DNA of 64,000 bases, from the NCBI RefSeq assembly GCF_034008635.1, contig NZ_CP125378.1:4960501-5024500 (forward strand), in the 5' to 3' direction. Positions 1-8,561 of the stretch are shown one piece after another. Positions within the stretch are counted from its first letter, which is position 1. Every line of letters begins with the position of its first letter. The notes beneath the pieces are model-generated. The model was given only the letters and a program-made list of their open reading frames with translations. It was not told where the DNA came from and did no database searches. The translations under genes and the position numbers were made by a program. The DNA comes from Pseudomonas sp. P8_229 (GTDB lineage: Bacteria; Pseudomonadota; Gammaproteobacteria; Pseudomonadales; Pseudomonadaceae).

Positions 1-1903
1 CGTAGCGGTAGCTGGCGAGGGTCTGTTCGGTGTGCCAGCCAGTCCCGTCAGAAACGAAGGACTGATAGTCGACGGCAATCAGATGCGCCCGCTCATAACG
101 CAACAGCAGCGACCGCCCCGCGCCATTGTCGAGGCGAACCACCCGCTCCTGATGATCACGAGAAACCCGCAGGCGATTGCCATACGCATCACTGATCGCC
201 GTCAGCCGCCCGGCGCGAAAGTGATAAAACCGCGCCACGTCCCCGGCCAGCGCAACAATCAGTTCCTCCGGCTCATCCCCCAGAAAAATCGCCGCCCGCG
301 ACAGGCTGTTGTGAATCGCCGGCCGCTCGACACTGGGCAACGGAAATCGCGTGCGGCGGTTTTCGTGATCGACCCAGACCACCGCATCGCCATCGAACGC
401 CAACCGATGCGCCAACGAGTGGCTCCAGCCAAAGCCCAGCCCGACATCAATCTCGACGGCACTGGTGCGATACAGCCGGGTGAACTCGAATGGCAACACC
501 CCATCGAGCGAACCATCGCTCAGGGTCAGCAGCTCTTCGCCGGTGACCATCGACACCGGGCAGCCGTTGGTGCAGGTAAACGGCACACAATCGGCGCTGT
601 CGCCGTTGGGGTTTTTCGCTTGACTCGAAGCGTCGTCGCGAGGCTCGTGCCGCTCCATCCGGGTTGTGTTTCGCGACTTGTCTCGCGCCATGGGCGCGGG
701 GTTCGGTACGGTCAACACCACCGAGTCAGCCTGACGAATGTTCAGCGGGATCGCCGGCGTCGGCTTGATCGGCACGTCGCGCGCATTGATCATCAACGGC
801 TTCAACGTGGCCGCGTGTTGGTTCAGATCGGCAGTGGAGGGCAGTTCGGCCAGGCGCAGCGCCGACGCTGCCAGCCATTGCCGCGCCCGTGGCGATTTGA
901 TCTTGCTCAGCACTTTGCTGCTCAATTTCAGCGGTACGCCAACGCCGCCAGAGATCCGCATCAACAGAAAGCTGATCAACAACTCGACCCGGACTTCGGC
1001 CACCACTTGCGCCAGATACTGCGGCGGCAGCATCTTCAGCCAACTGGTAAACGCTGCCAGATGGATAAACAGCAACGGCTCGTCACTGAGGATCAGCAGG
1101 CCACTGGCGATGGCTTCACTGGAGGCGTTGAGCAGCGCCTCCAGTTCGACCTCGGTCAGGTACTGCAGCAGTTTTTCACTGTTGGCCTGCAGGTCGGCGA
1201 GCAGGGCGAACAGCTGTTTAACGTCGTCCCAGATGTCGTGCAGGGCCTTCTCGAACCCGCGCCAGTCAGCCTGTTGCAACTGGCGGTAACGATCGCCGAA
1301 ACCGGCGCTGGAAAACTCCATCCACAGCGGCTGAAAACCGGCCCACTCGTCGCGAAGCCAACCCTCCAGCCCGTCCAGAATCCCTTCGTAAGAGGCGTAC
1401 AGCGCTTGGATTTGGTCGGTGGAAACATCAGGAAAGAAGGTGATGCGATAACGCTGGCCCCGGTCGCAGTCGCTGACTTCCAGAATGCCGCTCGGGCCGA
1501 TGGTATGGCGCAGCGGGGCACCGAAGCTCAAGACCCCGTCGACGTCGCTGATCACCGGTTCGAGCATCACCGGGGTATTGCCGATCGGTACGAAGCGCGC
1601 CGCCTCGAACAGATGCACCAAGGTCAACGGGCCGCTCGCCGGGCACATGACCACCGACGTCTGGATGGGCTGGCGGGATTTGACGGAGGCGCTGAGGTGC
1701 AGGTCGTTGCCGACCTTGAACACCTGCTCGACATCCAGCGCCGTCCCCGTCCAGAACTGCTCGGCCCAGGCCTCGTAGTGGTTCAGGCTCAGGCGGAACT
1801 CGCGGATCAGCGTTTCGAAGTCCGGGTGTTCCGGGTGCAGGGCGGCAACCACCAGCAGGCCGATGCTGTTGTTCAGGGCCAGAAGCCGATCGGTTTGGAG
1901 CAT
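1..1903 (-). CDS. Rhs-repeat polymorphic toxin protein, N-terminal part (cut by the window edge)
   Basis: The reading frame starts at an ATG at 1903 (a stop lies upstream near 1953) and stays open to the left edge, giving about 634 residues without a stop. The first 400 or so residues resemble the helical N-terminal region of stand-alone Rhs proteins. Near residues 430-450 comes a Cys-rich stretch (CVPFTCTNGCPVSMVTGEEL), the typical entry into the Rhs beta-shell domain, followed by LPFEFTRLYRTS and YD/RY-type repeats such as RVSRDHQERVVRLDN. Rhs proteins form a hollow shell carrying a variable C-terminal toxin, often delivered by type VI secretion. The toxin and any immunity gene would lie left of the window. 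No vgrG or PAAR gene is adjacent here. The start is uncertain because no strong ribosome binding site precedes it; GTG at 1921 is an alternative. Confidence 0.75.
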   Translation of the reverse strand, partial: MLQTDRLLALNNSIGLLVVAALHPEHPDFETLIREFRLSLNHYEAWAEQFWTGTALDVEQVFKVGNDLHLSASVKSRQPIQTSVVMCPASGPLTLVHLFEAARFVPIGNTPVMLEPVISDVDGVLSFGAPLRHTIGPSGILEVSDCDRGQRYRITFFPDVSTDQIQALYASYEGILDGLEGWLRDEWAGFQPLWMEFSSAGFGDRYRQLQQADWRGFEKALHDIWDDVKQLFALLADLQANSEKLLQYLTEVELEALLNASSEAIASGLLILSDEPLLFIHLAAFTSWLKMLPPQYLAQVVAEVRVELLISFLLMRISGGVGVPLKLSSKVLSKIKSPRARQWLAASALRLAELPSTADLNQHAATLKPLMINARDVPIKPTPAIPLNIRQADSVVLTVPNPAPMARDKSRNTTRMERHEPRDDASSQAKNPNGDSADCVPFTCTNGCPVSMVTGEELLTLSDGSLDGVLPFEFTRLYRTSAVEIDVGLGFGWSHSLAHRLAFDGDAVVWVDHENRRTRFPLPSVERPAIHNSLSRAAIFLGDEPEELIVALAGDVARFYHFRAGRLTAISDAYGNRLRVSRDHQERVVRLDNGAGRSLLLRYERAHLIAVDYQSFVSDGTGWHTEQTLASYRY

Positions 1904-2152
1904 TCGCAGGCACTCGCGCACGTGAAGAAAGAGGTGCGCGGACTTTGCGGAGGATCAAACAGGAAAGAAGTCGGGCAAGTAGGTATTGGCTGTAGGACAT
2001 TTCGCTAAATATCAGCGAGTCATTCAACGGCCCGCCAACATTGCCCGTTGCTGAATGTCCGTTGGCCTCGCTATGCTGCTGAACCCATTAATCAGATCCG
2101 AGCAGCGGCGCCGACTGTACCGCCTGGGATGTTTTTGATAACGGATCCGATG

Positions 2153-2848
2153 ATGAATGCACCGATGAAGGCGTTTGGCCCGATCAAGGCCGTGATTTTC
2201 GACATGGACGGTTTGTTGCTGGACACCGAAGGCATTTACACCGAGGTCACGTCGCTCATTGCCGAGCGTTACGGGCGGACCTTTGATTGGAGCGTTAAAC
2301 AGAACATCATCGGTCGTGGCGCCAATGACCTGGCGAACTATGTGGTGCAGGCGCTGGATCTGCCGATCAGCGCCGAAGAGTTCCTGGTGATCCGTGAGCC
2401 GCTGATGCGTGAGCGCTTCCCCAAGGCGCAGGCGATGCCGGGCGCGGAGGAGCTGATTCGCCACCTCAAGGCGCACAACATTCCGATCGCCGTGGGCACC
2501 AGTTCATCGCGGCAGTCGTTCGGCCAGAAAACCACGTTGCACCGCGACTGGTTTGCCCTGTTCGATTTCATCGTCACGGCGGACGATCCGGAAGTCGGCG
2601 CAGCCAAACCGGCGCCGGACATCTTCCTCACCGCCGCCCGGCGTCTGGGCGTCGCGCCTGAAGATTGTCTGGTGTTCGAGGATTCGCCATTTGGCGTCAC
2701 CGCAGCGAAAGCGGCGGGGATGACCGCCATCGCGATTCCCGACGCGGCCATGGCCGATGAAAAATACGCTCACGCCGACGGGATTCTGCGCACGCTCAAA
2801 GCGTTCACCCCGAGTGCCTGCGGTTTGCCGGCGCTGGACTGGACTTGA
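2153..2848 (+). CDS. HAD-superfamily (subfamily IA) phosphatase / phosphoglycolate phosphatase-like hydrolase
   Basis: A 231-residue protein with all four HAD motifs: FDMDG near residues 16-20 (nucleophile D17, acid D19), VGTSSS (motif II), AAKPAPD (motif III Lys) and FEDSPFG (motif IV acids). The cap between motifs I and II is helical, as in subfamily IA (beta-phosphoglucomutase or pseudouridine-5'-phosphatase-like enzymes). The substrate cannot be told from sequence. The frame is open further upstream (ATGs at 2129 and 2150), but the MNAPMK start is chosen because the conserved part begins just after it. It is a single-gene unit ending at a bidirectional terminator shared with the convergent SDR gene. 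Confidence 0.8.
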   Translation: MNAPMKAFGPIKAVIFDMDGLLLDTEGIYTEVTSLIAERYGRTFDWSVKQNIIGRGANDLANYVVQALDLPISAEEFLVIREPLMRERFPKAQAMPGAEELIRHLKAHNIPIAVGTSSSRQSFGQKTTLHRDWFALFDFIVTADDPEVGAAKPAPDIFLTAARRLGVAPEDCLVFEDSPFGVTAAKAAGMTAIAIPDAAMADEKYAHADGILRTLKAFTPSACGLPALDWT

Positions 2849-2870
2849 CTGCACAATAAGCCCCCCAAAA

Positions 2871-2907
2871 AAACGCCGCCCTCTGAATAGAGGCGCGGCG
2901 TTTCTTT
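2871..2907. terminator. Bidirectional rho-independent terminator
   Basis: Stem AAACGCCGC (2871-2879) pairs with GCGGCGTTT (2895-2903), with an inner CCTCTGAATAGAGG hairpin and T-rich/A-rich flanks. It lies between the convergent HAD and SDR genes and can serve both. Confidence 0.8.
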
Positions 2908-2927
2908 GTACCCGGGATTCAGCGCAA

Positions 2928-3674
2928 TCAGGCGCCAAAACCACCGTCGATGGTCAGGCTGGCACCGGTGATGTAACCGGCCTCAGGGCCTACCAGATAG
3001 GCGACGAAACTGGCGATTTCATCGGCAGTGCCGTAACGACCGACGGCCATCATCGGGATCAGGCTTTCGGCAAAATCACCATGGGCCGGGTTCATGTCGG
3101 TGTCGACCGGGCCGGGCTGCACGTTGTTGATGGTGATGCCGCGCGGGCCGAGATCGCGGGCCAGGCCTTTGGTCAGGCCGACCAGCGCCGATTTGCTCAT
3201 CGCATACACGCCGCCACCGCCGAAGGGCATGCGATCGGCATTGGTGCTGCCGATGTTGACGATGCGCGAGCCTTCGCCCATGTGCTTGGCGGCTTCCTGA
3301 GAAGCAATGAACACGCTGCGCACGTTGATCGCCAGGGTCTGGTCGAAGTCTTCCAGTTTGAAATCTTCCAGTGGCGCGATGGCCAGTACGCCGGCGTTGT
3401 TTACCAGGATATCCAGGCGTCCAAAGGCTTCGACGGTGGCGCTGACCGCGTTGCGGATGGCCGTGGCATCGGCGCTGTCAGCCTTGATCGCAAGGGCTTT
3501 GCCACCCTTGGCGGTGATGCCGTTCTGCAGTTCTTCGGCCTTGGCGGTGGAGCTGACGTAGGTGAACGCGACAGCGGCGCCTTCGGCTGCCAGACGTTTG
3601 ACGATGGCGGCGCCGATGCCGCGGGAACCGCCTTGAATCAGAGCAACTTTACCGCTGAGGTGTTGAGTGGTCAT
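2928..3674 (-). CDS. Short-chain dehydrogenase/reductase (3-oxoacyl-ACP reductase-like)
   Basis: A 248-residue classical SDR: NAD(P)-binding GGSRGIG at residues 15-21, NNAG at 92-95, catalytic Ser143, Tyr157 and Lys161 (YAMSK), and the C-terminal GYITGASLTIDGGFGA typical of FabG-like enzymes. A TGGAGA ribosome binding site precedes the ATG. It is divergent from a LysR regulator (3801), the usual arrangement for an inducible oxidoreductase and its activator, so it is unlikely to be the housekeeping fabG. The substrate is unknown. Confidence 0.85.
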   Translation of the reverse strand: MTTQHLSGKVALIQGGSRGIGAAIVKRLAAEGAAVAFTYVSSTAKAEELQNGITAKGGKALAIKADSADATAIRNAVSATVEAFGRLDILVNNAGVLAIAPLEDFKLEDFDQTLAINVRSVFIASQEAAKHMGEGSRIVNIGSTNADRMPFGGGGVYAMSKSALVGLTKGLARDLGPRGITINNVQPGPVDTDMNPAHGDFAESLIPMMAVGRYGTADEIASFVAYLVGPEAGYITGASLTIDGGFGA

Positions 3675-3762
3675 GTTCGATCTCCAGAGAATTCAAGGCG
3701 GGGTGCCTTGTTGTTGGAGCCGAGTATCGGCCTCGCATCGACAACCGTGTAGACCATGATTG

Positions 3763-3792
3763 CTATAGTCTGTGTAAACCAGAAGTTTATAG
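3763..3792. promoter_or_regulatory. Inverted repeat in the SDR/LysR divergent promoter region (candidate LysR operator)
   Basis: TAAAC (3775-3779) and GTTTA (3785-3789) form a 5-bp inverted repeat with a 5-base spacer, flanked by CTATA (3763-3767) and TATAG (3788-3792). The site sits just upstream of the likely LysR start and within the SDR promoter region. The assignment to this regulator is inferred from position. Confidence 0.4.
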
Positions 3793-3800
3793 TGGCGATC

Positions 3801-4727
3801 ATGGAAACCTTCAGTAGCATCGAATGCTTTGTGCGCAGCGCCGAAGTCGGCAGTTTCGCCGAGGCCGCCCGGCGCTTGAGCCTGACTCCGGCAGCTGTCG
3901 GCAAGAGTGTGGCGAAGCTCGAGGTGCGCCTCGGTGTAAGGCTGTTCCAGCGTAGTACACGCAGCCTGACCCTGACCGAGGCCGGTCAGTTGTTCTTGAG
4001 TCAGGTCAGCGCCAGCCTGACGACTATCCAGAATGCCGTGGCCAATCTGGCCAGTGTCGAAGGGCTTCCGGCGGGGTCGCTGAAAGTCAGCATGGGCACG
4101 GCTTTTGGCTGCCTGCATATCGTGCCGATGCTCGGCGAGTTTCTACGGCGATATCCCGCAATCAGCCCGGATTGGCACTTCGATAACCGCCAGGTCGATC
4201 TGATCGGGCAGGGGTTCGACGCGGCCATCGGCGGCGGTTTCGAGTTACCCCAAGGTGTCGTCGCACGCAGGCTGAGTCCGGCGCATCGGGTGTTGGTGGC
4301 GTCCACGGATTATCTGCAGGCCAATCCGGCCATTACTGAACCGGACGAACTCAAGTATTACGACGGTATTCTGATCCGCTCGCCGCAAACCGGGCGCGTG
4401 CGTTCCTGGCAGTTGACCGGCCGTGATCCACAGATCTGTCGCCCATTGACGCTCAAGGCGCGCATGACCATGAGCGACTCCGAAGCCGCTTGTATCGCGG
4501 CGTGCCAAGGCCTGGGCATTGCCCTGGTGAGCATGCCGTTTGCCTCAGGGTATCTGGAGTCGGGTCGGCTGCAGCGGGTGCTCCCGGACTGGTACATCGA
4601 CGACGGCTACACCTCGATCTACTACGCCGAGCACAAGTTGCTGCCGGGCAAGACCCGGGCGTTTGTCGATTTTGTGATTGAGCAGTTTGCCGAGCGCGGG
4701 TTGGCGCAGCGGTTCAGTGCTGTCTGA
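3801..4727 (+). CDS. LysR-family transcriptional regulator
   Basis: 308 residues from METFSSIECFVRSAE. The N-terminal winged helix-turn-helix (FAEAARRLSLTPAAVGKSVAKLE ... RLFQRSTRSLTLTEAG) is typical of LysR proteins; the rest is the periplasmic-binding-protein-like effector domain. The open frame extends to 3756, but that extension would run through the operator-like repeat, so the ATG at 3801 is preferred. Divergent from the SDR gene it probably controls. It resembles the CrgA/AaeR-like subgroup often paired with oxidoreductases; the inducer is unknown. Confidence 0.85.
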   Translation: METFSSIECFVRSAEVGSFAEAARRLSLTPAAVGKSVAKLEVRLGVRLFQRSTRSLTLTEAGQLFLSQVSASLTTIQNAVANLASVEGLPAGSLKVSMGTAFGCLHIVPMLGEFLRRYPAISPDWHFDNRQVDLIGQGFDAAIGGGFELPQGVVARRLSPAHRVLVASTDYLQANPAITEPDELKYYDGILIRSPQTGRVRSWQLTGRDPQICRPLTLKARMTMSDSEAACIAACQGLGIALVSMPFASGYLESGRLQRVLPDWYIDDGYTSIYYAEHKLLPGKTRAFVDFVIEQFAERGLAQRFSAV

Positions 4728-4761
4728 GTTCGGCTTTTAACCGCGTTGCGGCCATCGCGGT

Positions 4762-5490
4762 CTACCGGGCAAACCGCTGCGCCCAGCCAATGATCTGTTT
4801 CGGCCGTGGCGTCGCATAAGTCCGCACCTTGGACGTCGACAACCGCAATCGCACCAGCGATTCGGCGATGGTCACCGCCGCCGTCACGCCATCCACCACC
4901 GGTACCCCGGTGCGGCGACGAATCTGCTCATCCAGCCCGGCCATGCCGCCGCAACCGAGACAAATCACTTCGGCCTTGTCCTGGGTCACCGCCAGTTCCG
5001 CCTGCTGCACGATGGCTTCCAGCGCCCGTTGCGGCTCGTGTTCCAGCTCTAGCACCGCCAGACCGCTGGCCCGCACCGAGGCGCAGCGATCCCACAGACC
5101 CGAGAGTTTCAAGCGGTCCTCGATCAGCGGCACGGTGCGGTCCAGCGTGGTCACCACCGAATAGGCGTGGCCGAGAAACATCGCGGTGCTGGCGGCGGCG
5201 TCGGTGATGTCCACCACCGGCACGTTGAGCAGCTCCTGCAAGCCTTCGCGGCCGTGCTCGCCGTAGCCGGCCTGAATCACCGCGTCGAACGGTTGATCGT
5301 AAGACATCACCCGGTCCATCACGGCGATGGCCGCCAGGTAACTTTCGAAATTGCCTTCTACCGAGTCGGCGCCGAAGAACGGCGTCAGGCCGACGATTTC
5401 CGTACCGGGGGCTGCGACCGCCTGCGCCGAACGGGCGATGGCCTGGGTGATGGATTCGGTGGTGTTGACGTTGACCACGAGAATTCGCAT
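4762..5490 (-). CDS. Asp/Glu/hydantoin racemase-family protein (allantoin/hydantoin racemase-like)
   Basis: 242 residues matching the Asp/Glu/hydantoin racemase fold: NVNTTESIT at the N terminus, the internal LNVPVVDITDAAASTA, and LGCGGMAGLD holding the second catalytic Cys (C180). The first catalytic Cys, normally in a motif like ACFGDPG, is replaced by glycine here (QAGYGEHG, residue 75). That is unusual for a two-base cysteine racemase and may mean altered chemistry or specificity. It lies 54 bp downstream of an NCS1 permease in the same direction, so the pair probably handles a hydantoin, allantoin or related purine/pyrimidine breakdown product. Confidence 0.75.
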   Translation of the reverse strand: MRILVVNVNTTESITQAIARSAQAVAAPGTEIVGLTPFFGADSVEGNFESYLAAIAVMDRVMSYDQPFDAVIQAGYGEHGREGLQELLNVPVVDITDAAASTAMFLGHAYSVVTTLDRTVPLIEDRLKLSGLWDRCASVRASGLAVLELEHEPQRALEAIVQQAELAVTQDKAEVICLGCGGMAGLDEQIRRRTGVPVVDGVTAAVTIAESLVRLRLSTSKVRTYATPRPKQIIGWAQRFAR

Positions 5491-5544
5491 GAGAAGTCCT
5501 TATTGCGGGCAGTTCAGCGACCCGAAGCCCGGGCCGCGAGGAAG

Positions 5545-7083
5545 TTAATGGCTGACGTTGTCGACGGCGATGGATTCGCCACTGACGTCGGCGTAGTGCG
5601 GCTGACGCTTGGCGATGATCAGGTAGAGCAGCGCGGCAATGCCGGCGCCCACCAGCCAGGAGAACGGCGAGATGCTGTGGAAGCCCGGCACCAACGCCAG
5701 GACGATGGCGATCAAAGCAGCAGGAATAAACGCTGCCACGGCGCGGAAATTCACCCCACGGCTGTAGTAATAAGCGCCGTTGGGATCTTCGCTGTAGAGC
5801 TGCGGGACGTGGATCCGGCCTTTGCGGATCAGCCAGTAGTCGACCATGATCACCCCGTACAACGGGCCGAGCAGGGCGCCCAGGCCAGACAGGAAGTACA
5901 CGATCACCAGCGGGCTGTTGTAGAGGTTCCACGGCAGGATCAGTACGGCGATGGTCGCGCTGATCAGCCCGGCGCGACGGAAGGTCAGGTACTTCGGCGC
6001 CAGGTTGCTGAGCACGAACGCCGGGGCGACGAAGTTGGCCATGATGTTCACCGCCACGGTGACGATCAGGAACGCCAGGCAACCGAGCACCAGGAAGAAG
6101 GTGTTGGGGATCGAGGCGATGATTTCGGTCGGGCTTTCGATGATCCGCCCGTTGATCTGAAATTGCGCGCCGCAGAGCAGGACGGTGATGGTAGCGAACA
6201 CCAGAATGTTCACCGGCAAGCCCCAGAAATTGCCGATCTTGATGGTCTTGCGGCATGGCGAAGAGCGGGCGAAGTCGCAGAAATTCAGAATCAACGTGCC
6301 GTAGATCGCCAGCCACAGAGCGCCGCCGGCAAAGATATTGCGCCACATTTCGCCACCGGTCAGCGGTTCGCGGATCGACCAGGCGATGGTCGCATTGGCC
6401 TGGGTGTACATCCACGCGGCGAGGGCGGCGACGGTCAGCAGAATCACTGGCCCGGCAAAGGCTTCGTAACGGCGGACCGTCTCCATGCCGTAGGCGAGAA
6501 TCGCCAGTTGCACGAACCAGATCGCCACGAAACACACCCAGCCCAGCGTTGACAGGCCGAGGATCGAATTGTGGTCGTACTCGGCGAAGCCGGGGTGAAT
6601 CGCCGTCAACAGCACGCGAAACACCACTGACGCCAGGTACGTCTGAATCCCGAACCAGGCGATGGCGATCACCGCGCGGATTAATGCCGGAATCTGCGCG
6701 CCGTGAATGCCGAAACTGATCCGGCTGATGACCGGGAACGGCACCCCGGTTTTCTGTCCCATGTAGCCGGACAGGTTCATGAAGAAGTACACCAACGCCG
6801 CGCCGATCCCCAGCGACAGCAGAATCTGCCAGCCCCCCAGGCCCAACGCATACAGACCGATGGCGAACGAGTAGTTGGCGATGTTGTGCACATCGTTGGT
6901 CCACAGGGCAAAAATACTGTATTTGCCCCAGCGCCGACCTTCGGCGCGGGTCGGTGCCAGATCGCTGTTGTGCAGGCGGGGACTGAGTTGTAGCGGTTCG
7001 GCCAGGCCATCGTCGGGCAATGGCTGGTCGAGGGCAGAGGCGGGCAGATTCAGCGCGATGGTGTTGGAGAGACTTGTACGCAT
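5545..7083 (-). CDS. NCS1-family purine/hydantoin/allantoin permease
   Basis: About 512 residues from MRTSLSNTIALN. It has the NCS1 layout of about 12 membrane segments, with the conserved WTNDVHNIANYSFAIGLYALG (TM1) and the GVPFPVISRISFGIHGAQIPALIRA stretch (TM2-3) characteristic of Mhp1/PucI/Fur-type transporters. The C terminus carries LYGVIMVDYWLIRKGRI. The frame is open to 7170, but the ATG at 7083 fits the family length and has AGGAG upstream. It forms a probable operon with the racemase gene. A long promoter region upstream carries a GntR-type palindrome at 7240-7267. Substrate choice among hydantoins, allantoin and nucleobases cannot be made from sequence. Confidence 0.85.
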   Translation of the reverse strand: MRTSLSNTIALNLPASALDQPLPDDGLAEPLQLSPRLHNSDLAPTRAEGRRWGKYSIFALWTNDVHNIANYSFAIGLYALGLGGWQILLSLGIGAALVYFFMNLSGYMGQKTGVPFPVISRISFGIHGAQIPALIRAVIAIAWFGIQTYLASVVFRVLLTAIHPGFAEYDHNSILGLSTLGWVCFVAIWFVQLAILAYGMETVRRYEAFAGPVILLTVAALAAWMYTQANATIAWSIREPLTGGEMWRNIFAGGALWLAIYGTLILNFCDFARSSPCRKTIKIGNFWGLPVNILVFATITVLLCGAQFQINGRIIESPTEIIASIPNTFFLVLGCLAFLIVTVAVNIMANFVAPAFVLSNLAPKYLTFRRAGLISATIAVLILPWNLYNSPLVIVYFLSGLGALLGPLYGVIMVDYWLIRKGRIHVPQLYSEDPNGAYYYSRGVNFRAVAAFIPAALIAIVLALVPGFHSISPFSWLVGAGIAALLYLIIAKRQPHYADVSGESIAVDNVSH

Positions 7084-7239
7084 TCCGGCAGGCTCCTGAT
7101 GTGCGGGGCCGCGATGACTGTGCATGAGCCCAGGGCTCGACAAATCTTCGTCGCGGCCAGCAAACATCACTGGTTACGGGGCATCTGCAGCCTGTACGGG
7201 ATAGGGCGCTTCAGGCTTGCGGATCGAAAGTGTGGGTTT

Positions 7240-7267
7240 ATGTTTTGCAATTTTGTATACAAAACAT
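7240..7267. promoter_or_regulatory. Palindromic operator upstream of the NCS1 permease
   Basis: A perfect 14-bp palindrome TTTTGTATACAAAA (7251-7264) sits inside a larger pair of arms ATGTTTTG (7240-7247) and CAAAACAT (7260-7267). The core TTGTnTACAA is the shape bound by FCD-type GntR regulators. The region 7084-7470 otherwise holds no gene. Confidence 0.5.
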
Positions 7268-7474
7268 GTATGCACTAAAGCCAGATCTGTGCCAGTTGAA
7301 TATCCATGCGCAGTCGCCCTCATTTCGAAAAGTTATCGATGGGCGCTAACTGCTTGAAAGTAAGTGGCTATAAATTGACCGATTGAACAGGTATTTATTT
7401 TTTGCGGGGGATTTTGGGGAGGGGTGAAACGGAGGGGCGTTCAGAAGGGATGTAACTTTTCAGGGCGCGAAAAC

Positions 7475-7530
7475 AAAAAAGTGCACACATAAATGGCACC
7501 GATGGTGACATTCGTGTGTACACATTTTTT
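7475..7530. terminator. A-tract/hairpin/T-tract element, possible bidirectional terminator
   Basis: AAAAAAGTGCACAC (7475-7488) is imperfectly complementary to GTGTGTACACATTTTTT (7514-7530), with an inner CACC-GAT-GGTG hairpin. The octamer ATGGCACC is repeated directly at 7493 and 7532. It lies past the 3' end of cysH, beyond a REPIN. Function is inferred from shape only. Confidence 0.35.
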
Positions 7531-7550
7531 CATGGCACCACAAAGCAAAT

Positions 7551-7638
7551 GTGGGAGCGGGCTTGCTCGCGAATGCGGTCTGTCAGTCACTGGATTTGTT
7601 GACTGAAACGACGCTTTCGCGAGCAAGCCCGCTCCCAC
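7551..7638. repeat. REPIN (paired REP palindromes, GTGGGAGCGGGCTTGCTCGCGA type)
   Basis: GTGGGAGCGGGCTTGCTCGC and its reverse complement face each other about 45 bp apart, at the 3' end of cysH. Confidence 0.85.
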
Positions 7639-7664
7639 AGGGGGGACATCATTGGGGCGGAGAT

Positions 7665-8399
7665 TTACGCCTTGCTGATGATATTCCCCGCATGCAGTCC
7701 GCACTCTTTCTGCGTCGCTTCTTCCCACCACCAGCGGCCTTCGCGCTCGTGCTGGTTCGGCAGGACCGGACGGGTGCAGGGTTCGCAGCCGATGCTGATG
7801 AAGCCGCGTTCATGCAGGCTGTTGTACGGCAGTTCGAGCATGCGGATGTAGCCCCAGATCTCTTCGCTGGTCATCTGCGCCAGCGGGTTGAACTTGTACA
7901 GGGTGCGTTCCGGGGTGGAGAACGCGGTGTCGATTTCCATCACCGCCACGGCGCTGCGGGTGCCCGGGCTCTGGTCGCGGCGCTGGCCGGTGGCCCAGGC
8001 TTTGACGCCGGACAGTTTGCGGCGCAGCGGCTCGATCTTGCGGATGCCGCAGCATTCGCCATGGCCGTCCTTGTAGAAGCTGAACAGGCCTTTTTCCTTC
8101 ACGAACGGTTCCAGCTTCGTGTAGTCCGGCGACACCAGTTCGATATCGATCTTGTAGTGCTCGCGCACCTGATCGATGAAACGATAGGTCTCCGGGTGCA
8201 GCCGGCCGGTGTCGAGGCTGAACACCTTGACGTTCTTGTTCAGCTTCCAGGCCATGTCCACCAGCACCACATCCTCGGCGCCACTGAAAGATATCCACAG
8301 CTCATCACCGAACTCGGCAAACGCGAGTTTCAGGATGTCCTGGGCGGATTTGTTGGCATAGGTCGTGGCGAGTTCCACGACATCGAACGTTGGGCTCAT
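7665..8399 (-). CDS. cysH: Adenylylsulfate (APS) reductase, assimilatory
   Basis: 244 residues. It reduces adenylylsulfate to sulfite with thioredoxin in cysteine synthesis. Visible features are the [10 protein letters not shown] nucleotide-binding loop, [10 protein letters not shown], and the cluster ligands ECCGIRK plus a second Cys pair IGCEPCTRP; together these bind [4Fe-4S], the mark of APS rather than PAPS reductases. The C-terminal KECGLHAGN holds the catalytic cysteine. AGGAAG precedes the ATG. Single gene with thrH diverging on the other side. Confidence 0.93.
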   Translation of the reverse strand: MSPTFDVVELATTYANKSAQDILKLAFAEFGDELWISFSGAEDVVLVDMAWKLNKNVKVFSLDTGRLHPETYRFIDQVREHYKIDIELVSPDYTKLEPFVKEKGLFSFYKDGHGECCGIRKIEPLRRKLSGVKAWATGQRRDQSPGTRSAVAVMEIDTAFSTPERTLYKFNPLAQMTSEEIWGYIRMLELPYNSLHERGFISIGCEPCTRPVLPNQHEREGRWWWEEATQKECGLHAGNIISKA

Positions 8400-8561
8400 C
8401 AGGGCGGCTTCCTACAGGTCGGTGGCGCTGGGCGCTCAATATGGCGGCGATGTTAACAAAAAGCGGCGGGTTACGGGGTGCCCGCTGCATTGCGCAGTGG
8501 CGGGTGAGTCGCTAGAGTTCGGGCTGGCTGGACCCAATAATCAATACCAATGGAGTGTCTT

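Noticed and set aside
32..2008. 658-codon open frame on the plus strand over the Rhs gene
   Set aside because: Its product is rich in Arg, Gln and His with no domain; it is the antisense shadow of the Rhs frame, which gives recognisable motifs.
4740..4761. Hairpin ACCGCG/CGCGGT between the LysR and racemase genes as a terminator
   Set aside because: No T-tract on either strand and it abuts the racemase stop; too weak to call.
4928..6904. 658-codon open frame in another minus-strand frame over the racemase and NCS1 genes
   Set aside because: It crosses two genuine genes in a frame giving Arg/Pro/Gly-rich nonsense.
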